Assembly (NCBI GenBank): GCA_016719815.1
Contig: JADJYK010000006.1
Location: 186,001-250,000, forward strand
From: Chitinophagaceae bacterium
Lineage (GTDB): Bacteria > Bacteroidota > Bacteroidia > Chitinophagales > Chitinophagaceae
Direction: 5' to 3'
DNA: 64,000 bases
Shown: positions 9,139 to 20,094 of the stretch, piece by piece
How the letters are laid out: each line of letters starts with the position of its first letter
How positions within the stretch are numbered: position 1 is the first letter of the stretch
The notes under the pieces: generated by a model
The model's input: only the letters and a program-made list of their open reading frames with translations
Databases searched by the model: none
What the model was told of the DNA's origin: nothing
Translations under genes and position numbers: made by a program

Positions 9139-12053
9139 ATGAGGCTTATTATTCTTTTCTTTCTTTTTTTACCCATTATTGCAGAGGCTCAAAACACAAT
9201 CGGCCTGCCTGATATTGCAAACTATTCAAAGCAGGACTATAAAGCTGGTCTCCAAAGTTGGGATATTAAACAAGACAATAATGGCATTATCTACCTCGCA
9301 AATAACGAGGGGCTATTGAGTTTTGACGGTAAATACTGGAATCTCCATCCGCTCCCTAATAAAACAATTGTCCGTTCAATTGAAATAACACCGGATAACA
9401 GGATTTATGCCGGTGGACAAGATGAGTTAGGTTATTTTTCTCCTGCTGCCAACGGAACCCTTTCGTTTACTTCCCTTATTAATAGTATTCCCGAAAGAGA
9501 CAGGTGGTCGTTTGGGGATGTCTGGGATATATGTTACTACAAAAAAGATATTTTTTCCGTTGCCCAAATAAAATTTTTAAGCTGAGCAACGGCTCTATTT
9601 CAGTTTTTACTGCCCCATCAGAATGGGCTTATATGGGCGTTTGTAACAACAGACTTTTCGCACAAGATTATAAAAACGGGCTGTTAACCTATGAAAATAA
9701 TATATGGAAACCGGTATCAGGCAACAACATATTCTCTGGCAAAGATTATATTACTTCTGTTCTGCCATTTTCAAAAAGCTCAGTATTAATAGCCACATTA
9801 AAAAACGGGCTGTATCGTATGGATAAGTCCGGCATTCTGAACAAATTGAATTCTGATATATCAGCAAAAATTGAAAAAGACAGAATATACAGCGCAGCGA
9901 AAGTAAATGAAGATGGTTTTGCCCTGGCCACAAGTCATGGTGGTGTTTATATAATTGACTCAACTGGCCGTTTAATTCAGCAGTTTACCAAAACCGAAGG
10001 ATTGCAAAACAATAATGTGCTGAGTATTTTCCTTGATAAACAAAAAAACCTTTGGTTAGGGCTTGATAATGGAATTGACTATGTAGCCTATAACAGCGCC
10101 ATTAAGCACATTAACCCAAACCTGCATGATGGCTCGGGGTATGCAACTATAATTCATAAAAACTACCTATATATAGGTACCTCAGCAGGACTTTTTCGGG
10201 TGCCGGTGCAACCCCTGAAAGATTTAAGTTTTTCAAAAGGTATTTTTGAAACTGTTTTAAATACAACTGGCCAGGTTTGGGGAATTGCAGAAATAAATGA
10301 AAAACTGCTGCTAGGACACCATGAGGGTGCTTTTATTGTGAACAACAATATTGCAACCCAAATAATAGCTGGCGCCGGAGGTATATGGAATTTTGTCCCC
10401 ATGTCTTCTGTGTATCCGGCTGGTAAGATTATTGCTGGCAACTATCGAGGAATAAGTGTGCTGAGTTTCCAGAATGGTACATTCAGCCTTTCAGACAATA
10501 CACAAAACTTTCTTGAGTCTTCCCGTTTTTTAACTATTGACAAAAATGACCAGTTATGGGTTTCGCACCCATATCATGGAGTATACAAACTATCCGCAGT
10601 ACCACGAATAGCAGCTTCTTTTAAACTGTATACTGACAAGCAGGGTCTTCCTTCTACTTTAAATAATCATGTTTTTAAAATAAAAAATGAAGTACTGGTT
10701 GCAACAGAAAAGGGCATTTACCAATACAATGCGGTTAAAGATTTATTTGAGCCATCTTCCTTTTATTATGATCTGCTTGGAAACCAAAGCATAAGGTACC
10801 TGAAAGAAGACAGTGAAGGGAATATATGGTTCATCCATGAAAAAAATCTTGGTGTAATTGATTTTTCAGGGCAGAAACCATCAATTACTTTTTTACCAGA
10901 ACTGAATAGTAAAATGCTCAGCGGGTTTGAAAACATTTATTCAACCGACGTAAACAATATCTTTCTTGGTGGTGAAAAAGGGTTCTACCATATTAACTAT
11001 GAAAAATATACACAAACAGTACCAAAACTAACTGTACATATCAGAAAGGTAAGAATCAATAATAGTTCAAAAGACAGTACAGTATTTGGTGGTTATTTAA
11101 ATTTATCTACTTCTGATAATAAAAAAAATGATGAACTGGCTTTTTCAATAAAGCATAGCTGGAAAACTATACGGTTCGAATTTTCATCGCCGCTGTATGG
11201 CTATCAATCTAACCTCGAATACAGTTACCGTTTAAAAGGCTTTGACAACAACTGGAGTGACTGGACCAGCAGAACGGAAAAAGAATATACAAATCTGCAT
11301 GCCGGCAACCATTCATTTGAAGTTAAAGTAAGGAACAACCTGGGAAATGAATCTGAACCCGTTTCTTTTGGTTTCCGGATATTACCTCCTTGGTATCAAA
11401 CCAATCTTGCTATATCTGCTTTTTTCCTTTTATTAATCAGTGCATTGTATCTCGGCTATAGATGGCAAAAAAATAAATTTAAAAAGCAAAGGCAAAAGTT
11501 TGAAGAAGAACAAAGAAAACTTCAATATATACACGACCTGGAAATAAGTAAGACCGAAAGTGAATTAATCGCCCTACAAAATGAAAAACTGGCATCTGAA
11601 ATAACTTACAAAAACTCGGAGCTGGCTTCATCTGCCATGCACCTTGCCAAAAAAGGTGAGTTGCTTACAAAAGTGAAAGGAGAGTTGTCGCATGTCATGA
11701 AGAAACTTGATAATGAGCAAGCAATTAACGAACTTAAGAAAATGATCAAATCGCTTAACGAAGACGAAAACATCGACCAGGAATGGGAGAATTTTACTAA
11801 ACACTTTGATAAGGTTCACGGAGATTTTATTATCAAGTTAAAAGAGAAACATCCCTCCCTTACTGGTAACGAATTAAAACTGTGTACCTACTTAAGGATG
11901 AACCTCTCCACAAAGGAAATCGCACAACTGATGAACATATCCGTTCGTGGGGTGGAAATAAGCAGGTACCGGTTACGCAAAAAGCTTGGCATACAGCAAG
12001 AGACCAGTCTGTTTGACTATCTCATCAACCTGTTCAGAAGGAATGAGGAATAA
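9139..12053 (+). CDS. Membrane-spanning SusR-like regulator: periplasmic beta-propeller, Y_Y_Y domain, LuxR-type HTH (one frameshift)
   Basis: Restored about 971 aa. Signal peptide 1-18, then about 600 residues of repeated propeller blades (NLWLGLDNGI, NIWFIHEK; Reg_prop type), a Y_Y_Y domain about 690-745 (YSYRLKGFDNNWSDW), one membrane helix about 757-776, a long coiled coil, and a C-terminal LuxR-type helix-turn-helix about 905-960 (LTGNELKLCTYL, STKEIAQLMNISVRGVE). No histidine kinase or receiver domain is present, so a single protein senses glycan in the periplasm and binds DNA in the cytoplasm, as in SusR-type regulators. It is divergent from susC, implying control of that locus. A one-base deletion, most likely in the A run 9566-9568, splits the frame near codon 143. 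Confidence 0.85.
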
Positions 12054-12082
12054 AATGGCCCGTTTGTTAACAGGCCATTTTT
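12052..12082. terminator. Bidirectional rho-independent terminator between convergent genes
   Basis: Stem AAAATGGCC (12052-12060) with GGCCATTTT (12073-12081). T runs follow it on both strands. It overlaps the regulator stop and lies before the GH3 stop at 12088, so it can end transcripts arriving from both sides, including the long minus-strand locus. Confidence 0.85.
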
Positions 12083-12087
12083 GGATT

Positions 12088-14374
12088 TTATTTTATCCAG
12101 CTCACTTTTCTTTTTTTCACGTCTCTTGAGTTGGATCCAATCATTATTTCAAATTCACCAGGTTCCCAAACATGTTTCAGTTCATAATTGTAAAATTTCA
12201 AATCTTCAGAAGATATTATGAAGGAAACAGTTTTCCTTTCACCAGCTTTTAAATCGATTTTCTGGAAGCCCTTTAATTCTTTAACCGGCCTAGTTACAGA
12301 GCCAACAACATCACGAATATAAAGCTGCACAACTTCCTTACCAGCATACTTGCCATTATTGGTTACAGTAACACTGGCTGTAAGTTTTTGATTTCCTTTC
12401 AGGGAAGTGCTGCTCAGGCTGACATCGCTATATGCAAAATTGGTGTAGCTCAGTCCATACCCGAAAGGATAAACCGGATCATTGCTAACATCAAGATAGT
12501 TACTTCGGAATTTTTCAAACCATTTACTTAAAGGACGTCCAGTATTTTTATGCGCATAATACAAAGGCACCTGCCCTACATTTTGAGGCCAGGTGGTTGT
12601 TAGTTTGCCGGAAGGATTTACATCTCCAAATAGAACATCAGCGATAGCATAACCTGCTTCGCTTCCTCCAAACCATACATTCAATATTGCTGGTACCTTC
12701 TCATTCTCCCATTTAATAGTTAACGGTCTGCCAGTAAATAATACCAGTACTACTGGCTTTCCGGTTTTAAGCAAGGCAGCCAGCAAATCTTTTTGCGCCT
12801 GAGGGATTCCAATTTCTGACCTGCTTGATGATTCTCCACTCATTTCTGAACTTTCACCCAATGCTGCTACGATAACGTCGGCCTTATCAGCTGCATCTAA
12901 AGCCATTTTATGCATAACATCACTTGGCATACTATCACGACCGAGTGATTTTCCAAACATTCCGGCCCTTTCCTCAAATGCAGCATCATAATCCAGGTTA
13001 GAGCCCTTCGCATGAATTATCCTTACATTTTCCTTTTGTAAGACTTCATACATACCTTTAAACACAGATGTAGCATTCTGAAAGTTTGCGGCTACACTCC
13101 ATGTTCCAGGCATATTCTCTTTTGCATCAGCCAATGGTCCAATTAATGCAATTGTCCCTGCCTTTTTCAACGGAAGCAGGTTATTCTCATTTTTAAGCAA
13201 TACAAAACTTTGTGCGGCAGTTTCTCTCGCAATCTTTCTGTGAGCTGCGGTAAAAACTTCTGTTTTAGCCCTGTTCTCATCGCAATATTTATATGGGTCA
13301 GAAAATAACCCCAGTTTGTACTTCGCTTCCAGAATTCTTCTGCAGGCTACATCAATATGCGCCATTGTCACTTTTCCTTCTCTTTTCGATTTACTGATTG
13401 TAGTTAGAAATCCTTCGCCCACCATATCCATATCTATTCCTGCCGCTAAAGCCCTTGCAGAAACAGTTTGCAAATCGCCAATACCATGATCAATCATTTC
13501 ATTGATACCGGTATAATCTGTCACAACAAAACCTTTAAAGCCCCACTGCTTACGAAGCACATCAGTCATCAGCCATTTATTTGCTGTTGCAGGCACACCT
13601 TCCACTTCATTAAACGAAGCCATAAAACTACCAGCACCAGCATCAGCAGCGGCTTTATAGGGGGGCATATAATCATTGAACATCCGCTGACGGCTCATAT
13701 CAGTTGTGTTGTAATCCCTGCCAGCTTCTGCAGCGCCATACATTGCGTAATGTTTTACACAAGCCATGATAGTGTTATTCTTCGTAAGATCATTTCCTGG
13801 TAACCCCGCACCATAGCTTGTGCAATTTGCGAGCCGAGATAAGGATCCTCACCAGCCCCTTCCGCAATCCGCCCCATCTGGCATCACGGCAAATGTCAAC
13901 CATTGGACTAAATGTCCAGTTAATTCCATCTGCACTTGCTTCCACAGCAGCAATTCTTGCACTGTTTTCTATTAACTTCATATCCCAGGTGCAGCTAAGA
14001 CCCAACGGAATAGGAAATACCGTTTCATACCCATGTATAACATCCATCCCAAATATCAATGGAATTTTTAAACGGCTTTCCTCTACAGCCACCCGCTGCA
14101 CATCCCTGATTTTAGAAACCGATTTAATATTGAACAATCCACCTACTTTCCCTTCACGGATTTTCTTTCCAATATCAGAACTCTGGGCCTGCCCGGTCAC
14201 AATATCACCACTCCCGGGAAGGTTTAGCTGACCCAGTTTTTCGTCTAATGTCATTTTCTTCATCAAAATATCTATGAAGCTCTTCATTTTGGCCTCATAC
14301 GTTTGCTGTGCAAAACTATTACTGAACAAAGACAGCATCAATGCAATTAAAACAATTGGTTTTCCCCTTTTCAT
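12088..14374 (-). CDS. GH3 beta-glucosidase, BglX type, periplasmic (two frameshifts)
   Basis: Restored about 762 aa. Signal peptide SFAQQ cleavage near 23, GH3 N-terminal barrel (about 35-370) with KHYAMYGA and the nucleophile motif GFVVTDYTGI (Asp about 287), GH3 C-terminal domain (about 400-620, KPVVLVLFTGRPL, FGGSEAGYAIADVLFG), and an Fn3-like domain (about 655-735). It releases glucose from the non-reducing end of beta-gluco-oligosaccharides in the periplasm. Two one-base deletions lie 80 bp apart: the C run 13872-13875 (WGR-I-AEGAGEDPYLG is restored) and CC at 13796-13797 (GYQGNDLTKNN is restored). Last gene of the long operon, directly before the shared terminator. Confidence 0.88.
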
Positions 14375-14397
14375 ATTAACGTATTTATAAAATAAAA

Positions 14398-15444
14398 CTA
14401 TCTGAACTCTATTTCGCTTTTATTGATTGTGTACTCAATCCTGCTGTTATTATGCTTATCAATTACCTCCATTCTTATCACAGGATCTTTATTCCATGTT
14501 ACAGTCAGTAATCCAAAATGATTATCCATAACAGGCCCCTCGATTCTGTACTTATTCGGTGTGGCAAAACTCCACGTTGAAGTTATGCCGCTTGATGTAA
14601 CATCGTAAATTGGATATAAACCGGGCTCAGACAATCTTGAAATTTCTGCATAATGAACATCCCCAGTAAGAAATATCACTCCACCAGCCTTTGTCATTTT
14701 TATTAGCTCCAGCACTCTTTTTTGTTCATGCGGGAAATTAGCCCAGGCTTCATAACCGTTAAACTCAATTCCAAATTGAGAACCACTGCAAATCAACCTC
14801 AAGTCAGCAGGTTTTTTAAATTCCCCTTCAAGCCATTTCCATTGTTCAGCGCCAAGCAGTGTACTGTCAGTTGAAACATATGGCTGATAATCCAGAGTGT
14901 AAAAGAACCGCCGTTTCAAATCCTCACTTGTATCCTTAACAAGCAGTAAATCATTTCTGAACGTACGCACATCCAGCAGGATCATCTGTATAACCTTATC
15001 CCCTTGTTTCAAGTATTCGGTGTGATAGATTCCTTCATGTTTTCTTCTTTCGCTTTCCTTTGGTTCTTTAAAAAAGTCCAGAAAAATATCTTTCGACTCT
15101 TTCTTATGTGGATACCATTTACCTGCATCATTTCGCCCAAAGTCATGATCATCCCATGTGCCAATTATACTCGTAACACTATCCAGCCTTTTATATTCCT
15201 GTTTTGCTGCAAGCCTTTGATATTTTGCTTTCAGTGTATCCATATTGTCGGAATCGCCATAAATATTATCCCCCAGATAAATAAACATATCAGGCTTATA
15301 ATCTGCCACAAGGTTTAAAACAGGTTGCGGTTCATCCTGGCTTCCGCAGCTTCCAAAAGCGATTTTGGTAACTACGGGTTTATCAGTACATGAGAAAAAA
15401 AGACCAATCAAAAGAAAAGAGAAAATAAAAAAGTAAGATTTCAT
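14398..15444 (-). CDS. PhoD-like metallophosphoesterase lipoprotein
   Basis: 348-aa lipoprotein (lipobox LFFSC) of the alkaline phosphatase D/metallophosphatase superfamily. Metal-ligand blocks are visible in order: FGSCGS near 33, MFIYLGDNIYGD near 55, GTWDDHDFGRNDAG near 95, SGSQFG near 220 and FLTGDVHYAE near 260. PhoD enzymes hydrolyse phosphodiesters, including glycerophosphate polymers, outside the cytoplasm. An ATG at 15444 is preferred to the GTG one codon earlier; either start sits next to the upstream stop (15447-15449), so coupling is likely. Its place inside a glycan operon suggests removal of a phosphate-linked substituent from the glycan rather than general phosphate scavenging. 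The substrate is inferred. Confidence 0.8.
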   Translation of the reverse strand: MKSYFFIFSFLLIGLFFSCTDKPVVTKIAFGSCGSQDEPQPVLNLVADYKPDMFIYLGDNIYGDSDNMDTLKAKYQRLAAKQEYKRLDSVTSIIGTWDDHDFGRNDAGKWYPHKKESKDIFLDFFKEPKESERRKHEGIYHTEYLKQGDKVIQMILLDVRTFRNDLLLVKDTSEDLKRRFFYTLDYQPYVSTDSTLLGAEQWKWLEGEFKKPADLRLICSGSQFGIEFNGYEAWANFPHEQKRVLELIKMTKAGGVIFLTGDVHYAEISRLSEPGLYPIYDVTSSGITSTWSFATPNKYRIEGPVMDNHFGLLTVTWNKDPVIRMEVIDKHNNSRIEYTINKSEIEFR

Positions 15445-15446
15445 CA

Positions 15447-16112
15447 CTATTTCTTTAATACAGGTTCAATGAGTTTTTTCCACATGGCATAACCTTTTCC
15501 CTTCATATGCAGTCGGTCCTGGAGAAATATGTCTTCCATTGGTTCTCCTTTTTCATCAAGCATAGCATGAAAAACATCAACAAACTTTGTTTTCTTAAAT
15601 CCGGAAAGCCATGTGGCGATGCTATCGTTAGCTGCCTCATATTTCTTCATCAAATGTTTTCTTGAGGGACTTGGCTTCATGGAAACATAAGCAAAAGGCA
15701 CATTGGGATACTTTTCTCTTAACAACCCAAACAAAGTTTTAAACCTGTTTACTGCAATTATTACTGTAACCGTATCGCTTGCAGCAAAATCATTTTCCCC
15801 GCAATACATTACAATTTGCTTTGGCTGGTAAGGGAAAATCACTTCATACCGATAGCGGATTAAATCCAGCAACTGCGACCCGCCAAAGGCCCGGTTGAGA
15901 ATCTTATACTTTGGGAAAAAATCCTGCACATCCTTCCACATAGTGAATGATGAGCTCCCGATAAAAAGTGCCTGATTGGAAGCAGGAAACCGTAAGCTAT
16001 CCTCTTTCTTAAATTGTTGTACCTCCTTCCAAAAAGGGAACCCAGCCTGAGAATAAGCAGCCGATACTGTCAGCCATAAAAAAAACAGCAAAAACTGAAT
16101 ACGTTTTATCAT
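15447..16112 (-). CDS. SGNH/GDSL-family secreted esterase
   Basis: About 221 aa with signal peptide ending AAYSQ. SGNH blocks: FIGSSSFTMW (nucleophile Ser in GSSS, near 50), NRAFGGS (block II), YCGENDFA (block III GxND, near 105) and DRLHMKGKGY (block V DxxH, near 200). It probably removes acyl groups from carbohydrates in the periplasm. A TTG at 16121 is possible but would overlap the upstream gene by 8 bp; the ATG at 16112 leaves a 1-bp gap and starts a normal signal peptide, so I chose it. Acyl substrate unknown. Confidence 0.75.
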   Translation of the reverse strand: MIKRIQFLLFFLWLTVSAAYSQAGFPFWKEVQQFKKEDSLRFPASNQALFIGSSSFTMWKDVQDFFPKYKILNRAFGGSQLLDLIRYRYEVIFPYQPKQIVMYCGENDFAASDTVTVIIAVNRFKTLFGLLREKYPNVPFAYVSMKPSPSRKHLMKKYEAANDSIATWLSGFKKTKFVDVFHAMLDEKGEPMEDIFLQDRLHMKGKGYAMWKKLIEPVLKK

Positions 16113-16113
16113 C

Positions 16114-17877
16114 TTAATCAACTTTTATGGTTCTGGTTCTTACGCTTGTACCATTTTCATTAACCGCTTCTATGCAATAATAATATGACTTCAATGCATC
16201 CATCGCCTTCATCCAATATTCATTGTTTGCATGAATCATAATGCTACTGTATAATTTATCAGGATTCGTTCCATAATAAATATTATATGCGAAAGCATTA
16301 TCAACAGGCTTCCATTTAATAAATGCACTCCTTTTGTCTTTTTCTGTCCTGAGTACAATAAAACCCTGTACCGTGTCAGGTTTTATTCCGTTGCCATTTC
16401 CAAACACCCGTAACCCGCTGATAGCAAACTTACCGGATGGCATATGAATGTTTTCCATCTTAATGAATCTTGACTGCACTGGTTTTTCCAACTCAAGATA
16501 TTCATGCGGAACATCTGTTTTATTGTTGCTTTTATCAACCAATACATTCCACTTCTTCCCATCCACTGAATAATATAATTTGTACTGATGATACTGATCA
16601 ATCCATTTACCCAGCCTGTTTTGTTCAACATCCTGATCTGCATAATTTATCTGAACAGCATTCACAGTCGATATAGTTCCAAGATCGGTTTGTATCCACT
16701 CGCCTTTGTTGCCAGTTGCCGCACTCCAGTAGGTCTTTACCAGTTCATCCACTGCATTATTGGGGTGATAGCCACCAAATGTCGAAGAAACCTGAACTGG
16801 CTTATTATAGTTCAGCAACATCCAACCGGTGAAATAAGGCGACTTGCCTTCGCTGCCATATACAGAGCCGTCAATTTTTGCAGTAGGAATGAAATGGGGA
16901 TAATCACCAAAAGTTGTATTACAAAACATCTTATCATCATTATCAAAACCTGATGGCCAAATGCCGAGCCTGCGTTCAAATGTGTTCTTAACAGAAACCA
17001 CAGTAGTTGAAATATGCCAATACTGATTAAACTTATCAGTAAATGTAGCTCCATGCCCGGCACCCCTCACAAAACCTCCGAGTTTGATACTAAGAGGATC
17101 ACTTTGCGCTTCAAACGGGCCAAGCGGATGTTCTCCAATTAGAAGTCCGTCAGCATAGCCACTGAACTCCGTACCAGGTGCACCATATTGCATGTAATAC
17201 CTATCCTTGTACCTGGTCATATGGCTTCCTTCAATAAATGGATCGAGAAATGTATTATCCATGTGCTCACCAAAACGCTGCCACCCAAAACGCCATGGCT
17301 CCAATAAGTACATTTCTTTACGTGTACCAATGGGATGCATTGTTTTACGGTTAAGTTCAATCCCATACATCGGGAAGCGGTTGCTACTTCCGTTATACAT
17401 ATAAAGCCTGCCATCGTTATCTGTAAAGAAAGAAGGATCCCATCCACCAATATCAAAGGAATCAACCAGCGGCTTCCATTCATTTTGTTTCGGACTTGTA
17501 CTCATCCATATGGTAAACTGACTTGTATATGTTGATCCGAAGACAATCATAGTATCTCCAATAATTCCAACTGCAGGTGCACAGAGTTCGTCATAACCTG
17601 CATTCCAGGGACGAAGGAACTTTCTCGACACAAACTTCCAATTAAGCATATCATTGCTATACCAATAACCCCACTGATTAGTGCTGAACAGGTAATAATC
17701 ACCTTTATACGTAACAACGACCGGATCGGCAGTGGCACGGTGTCTTCCCCAATCAGCAAAATTTGGAATTGGCGTATAGCCATAATCTATATTGATTGGA
17801 TTGCAATAAGTGCTTTGCTGTGCGCTTATTACTGAAAAAAAGAATATTGTACAGCTAACCAAAATTACCTTTCGCAT
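16114..17877 (-). CDS. GH43-like glycosidase with F5/8 type C (discoidin) and Fn3 domains
   Basis: 587 aa, signal peptide ending ISAQQ. Residues about 25-330 form a five-bladed propeller of the GH43/GH117-like type with ATADPVVVTYKGDYYLFST (catalytic base Asp region), GGWDPSFFTDNDGRLYM and FIEGSHMTRYKDRYYMQYG (acid Glu in EGSH). About 365-490 is a discoidin/CBM32-like domain (VSSTFGGYHPNNAVDELVKTYW, a sugar-binding fold), and about 500-587 an Fn3-like module. Exact linkage specificity cannot be assigned: GH43-type members cut arabinosides, xylosides or beta-galactosides, so it may remove a side-chain sugar. The gene starts 3 bp after the stop of the upstream GH15-like gene. Confidence 0.75.
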   Translation of the reverse strand: MRKVILVSCTIFFFSVISAQQSTYCNPINIDYGYTPIPNFADWGRHRATADPVVVTYKGDYYLFSTNQWGYWYSNDMLNWKFVSRKFLRPWNAGYDELCAPAVGIIGDTMIVFGSTYTSQFTIWMSTSPKQNEWKPLVDSFDIGGWDPSFFTDNDGRLYMYNGSSNRFPMYGIELNRKTMHPIGTRKEMYLLEPWRFGWQRFGEHMDNTFLDPFIEGSHMTRYKDRYYMQYGAPGTEFSGYADGLLIGEHPLGPFEAQSDPLSIKLGGFVRGAGHGATFTDKFNQYWHISTTVVSVKNTFERRLGIWPSGFDNDDKMFCNTTFGDYPHFIPTAKIDGSVYGSEGKSPYFTGWMLLNYNKPVQVSSTFGGYHPNNAVDELVKTYWSAATGNKGEWIQTDLGTISTVNAVQINYADQDVEQNRLGKWIDQYHQYKLYYSVDGKKWNVLVDKSNNKTDVPHEYLELEKPVQSRFIKMENIHMPSGKFAISGLRVFGNGNGIKPDTVQGFIVLRTEKDKRSAFIKWKPVDNAFAYNIYYGTNPDKLYSSIMIHANNEYWMKAMDALKSYYYCIEAVNENGTSVRTRTIKVD

Positions 17878-17880
17878 TTT

Positions 17881-20075
17881 TTACTTTTTATAATATTCCA
17901 ATACGGCTAAAATATATGCAGCCGAACCGTACCCCACCATCGGTATTGCCCCCTTATATAATCCCAAATCATTACTCAATATCTCTGGCACCAGGTTGTG
18001 GTTGCGACTGGCATACAAAGTTATTCTATCTATCATTTTCTTTGACTCTGAAATACTTCCTAATTTTTTTTGTGCAACTGCCACCCTTAACCCTGCAAAT
18101 GGCCATTCCTGGTTTTCGTAACTATCACTGCTATTAAAACGCATGTACCCCTTTGCCACATCTCCCCCCACACGGTTATGCTTGTTATACTCCTGCATGT
18201 GAGTCAGGAAAAGCTTCTCGTCCCGGATAAGTCCGCTGGCAAATAACTCAAAAGTAGCGGCATCAAAATAATGATGATCAGTTGGGTTCTGCTCAGTCGC
18301 ATTTCCTTTTATATAACTGCCATCTATCAGACAGTTTTTCATGATTCCAGTATACAGTCTGGATGCTCCAGTTTCAAAGGTTTGATATTCCATACCAAAC
18401 TTTTTCTGGAGTTCGCTTACCAGTTGCAATCCCCTGGCACAGGTTCCGCTTGCCCACATAAATTCCTTGCCGGGAAGATGATGCTCCCACGGGCCGCTAT
18501 CCCGCCTGATAATCCCTTTTTCATTGATATTATGTATTATGGCATTTCCAATAATTCTGATCTCTTTGTCCCATCTTTTGAGCAATGTTCTATCCCCGCT
18601 TTCATTAACGTAATGATAAAATGCCGTGAGAAATAATCCAAGGTCATCTATTTCTATGTTCGGCCCATTTTCATTATAGTCACTCTCCTCTCTCCCGTTA
18701 CCAAAATATCTTGTAAGTGAAATAATGTAAGGCACCCCAATTCCATAATCAATTCCGTCTGTATGCAGATAACTTACATACTGATTGGTCGGTGATGCTT
18801 TTAGCATAAACTCCAATGCTTTTTTTGCCTCATCATACAATCCCAGTTTACTCATCGCTTCAATAGCAAAAGCACCGTCCCTTACCCAGCAAATTGCCCA
18901 TACACCAGGCCGCAACGATGCCAGCACCTGCCCTTTTGCAAGGGGGAAAATCTCTTTCTCTGCAACCTGGCTCATCTTTATTACAGAAATCCCCTGCTCA
19001 ATTACCTTTCTCTCAGAAAATGTTACTCTTTTAGGAATTTTGCATGAAGCAAATACATTCTTCATGTATTTCACTTCATCTTCGGGCGATGGAATTTGTT
19101 GTAACGCCAATTGCATATCGGGCAACGTATTCAACGTATCCGTAAATCCGAACAGAAAATATTTGTCCGTTAAAGCACCATTTTTCTTCTTTACCGTCCC
19201 TATTGTTGTTCTCCCTGAGACCTCTTCTCCAACAAAGTTCACCTTGTTTATGTAGTTATCTTGCCCCCTTACCACAGCATAAAAAATCTTGTTCCCTTTC
19301 GTAAATGAGGTGTAGTAAAAAATTGTAAAATAAGGATACTTTACTTCAATAACATGAGTATTATCAGTGTATCCTGCCGACAGGGTTTTTTCGCTAACAG
19401 AAGGTTTAATATCTCTTAATACCGGCTTTACCACAGAACCAGAATCGTAGTATGAAAAAATGTGCGGGTAGAAATTCTCTACTGTCTGTGACCGCTCATT
19501 ATAAACTGCGACCACCAACCCATTTGAAGTAGTAAGCTGGTAATATGATTTTTTGCTTTTTACCTGATTGGTGATTTGTTTATCGTAGTCTTTTTTTGCC
19601 ATGAGCATCAGACTTCCTCCATAAATACCTCCATCCCCGATTCCGTTGTTCACCCGTATTGCAATAACATTATTTTTTTGTATCAACTTTCTGGGTATCA
19701 AATACTTTCTGTCGGCATCCCACGCCGACTGATCGTCAGGAGGGAACTTTCCTGTTGCACCTATCAATTCCCCGTTAAAATATGTCTCATCCGCATCATC
19801 TATTGTCCCGGCTAAAAAATTAAATCTTTGTTCAGCAGATTATCTGGAAGCGTTATGCTCAGTCTGTACCAGCCAATTGTCCTTTCCTTATTAATACCCA
19901 GTTTTGTCCAACCCGACGGAACAGTTGCAGAAAGCCAGTCATCATCTTTTATATTTACATCTTTATATTCCGGGTTATCCTGTTGTTTTAGTTTCCAACC
20001 TAACGGCAAAGAAACCGTTTGTGCATAGGCATATCCCGTAATCAGAAGTAAACAACAAATAAAAGTATTCCTCAT
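17881..20075 (-). CDS. GH15-like (alpha/alpha)6 glycosidase with N-terminal galactose-binding-like domain (one frameshift)
   Basis: Restored about 731 aa, signal peptide ending AYAQT. Residues about 20-135 are a jelly-roll domain (DDWLSATVPSGW, GWYRLSITLPD, DADETYFNGELIGATGKFP) like those attached to many sugar esterases and glycosidases. A beta-sandwich follows, then a C-terminal (alpha/alpha)6 barrel of the glucoamylase type: VWAICWVRDGAFAIEAM, then RRDSGPWEHH (position of the GH15 acid Glu) and ASGTCARGLQLV. An A-run deletion at 19814-19819 (6 should be 7) splits it near codon 87. GH15 enzymes usually act on alpha-glucosides, which does not match the beta-glucan neighbours, so the substrate is open. 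Confidence 0.7.
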
Positions 20076-20094
20076 TTTTATTTCGCATTATAAA

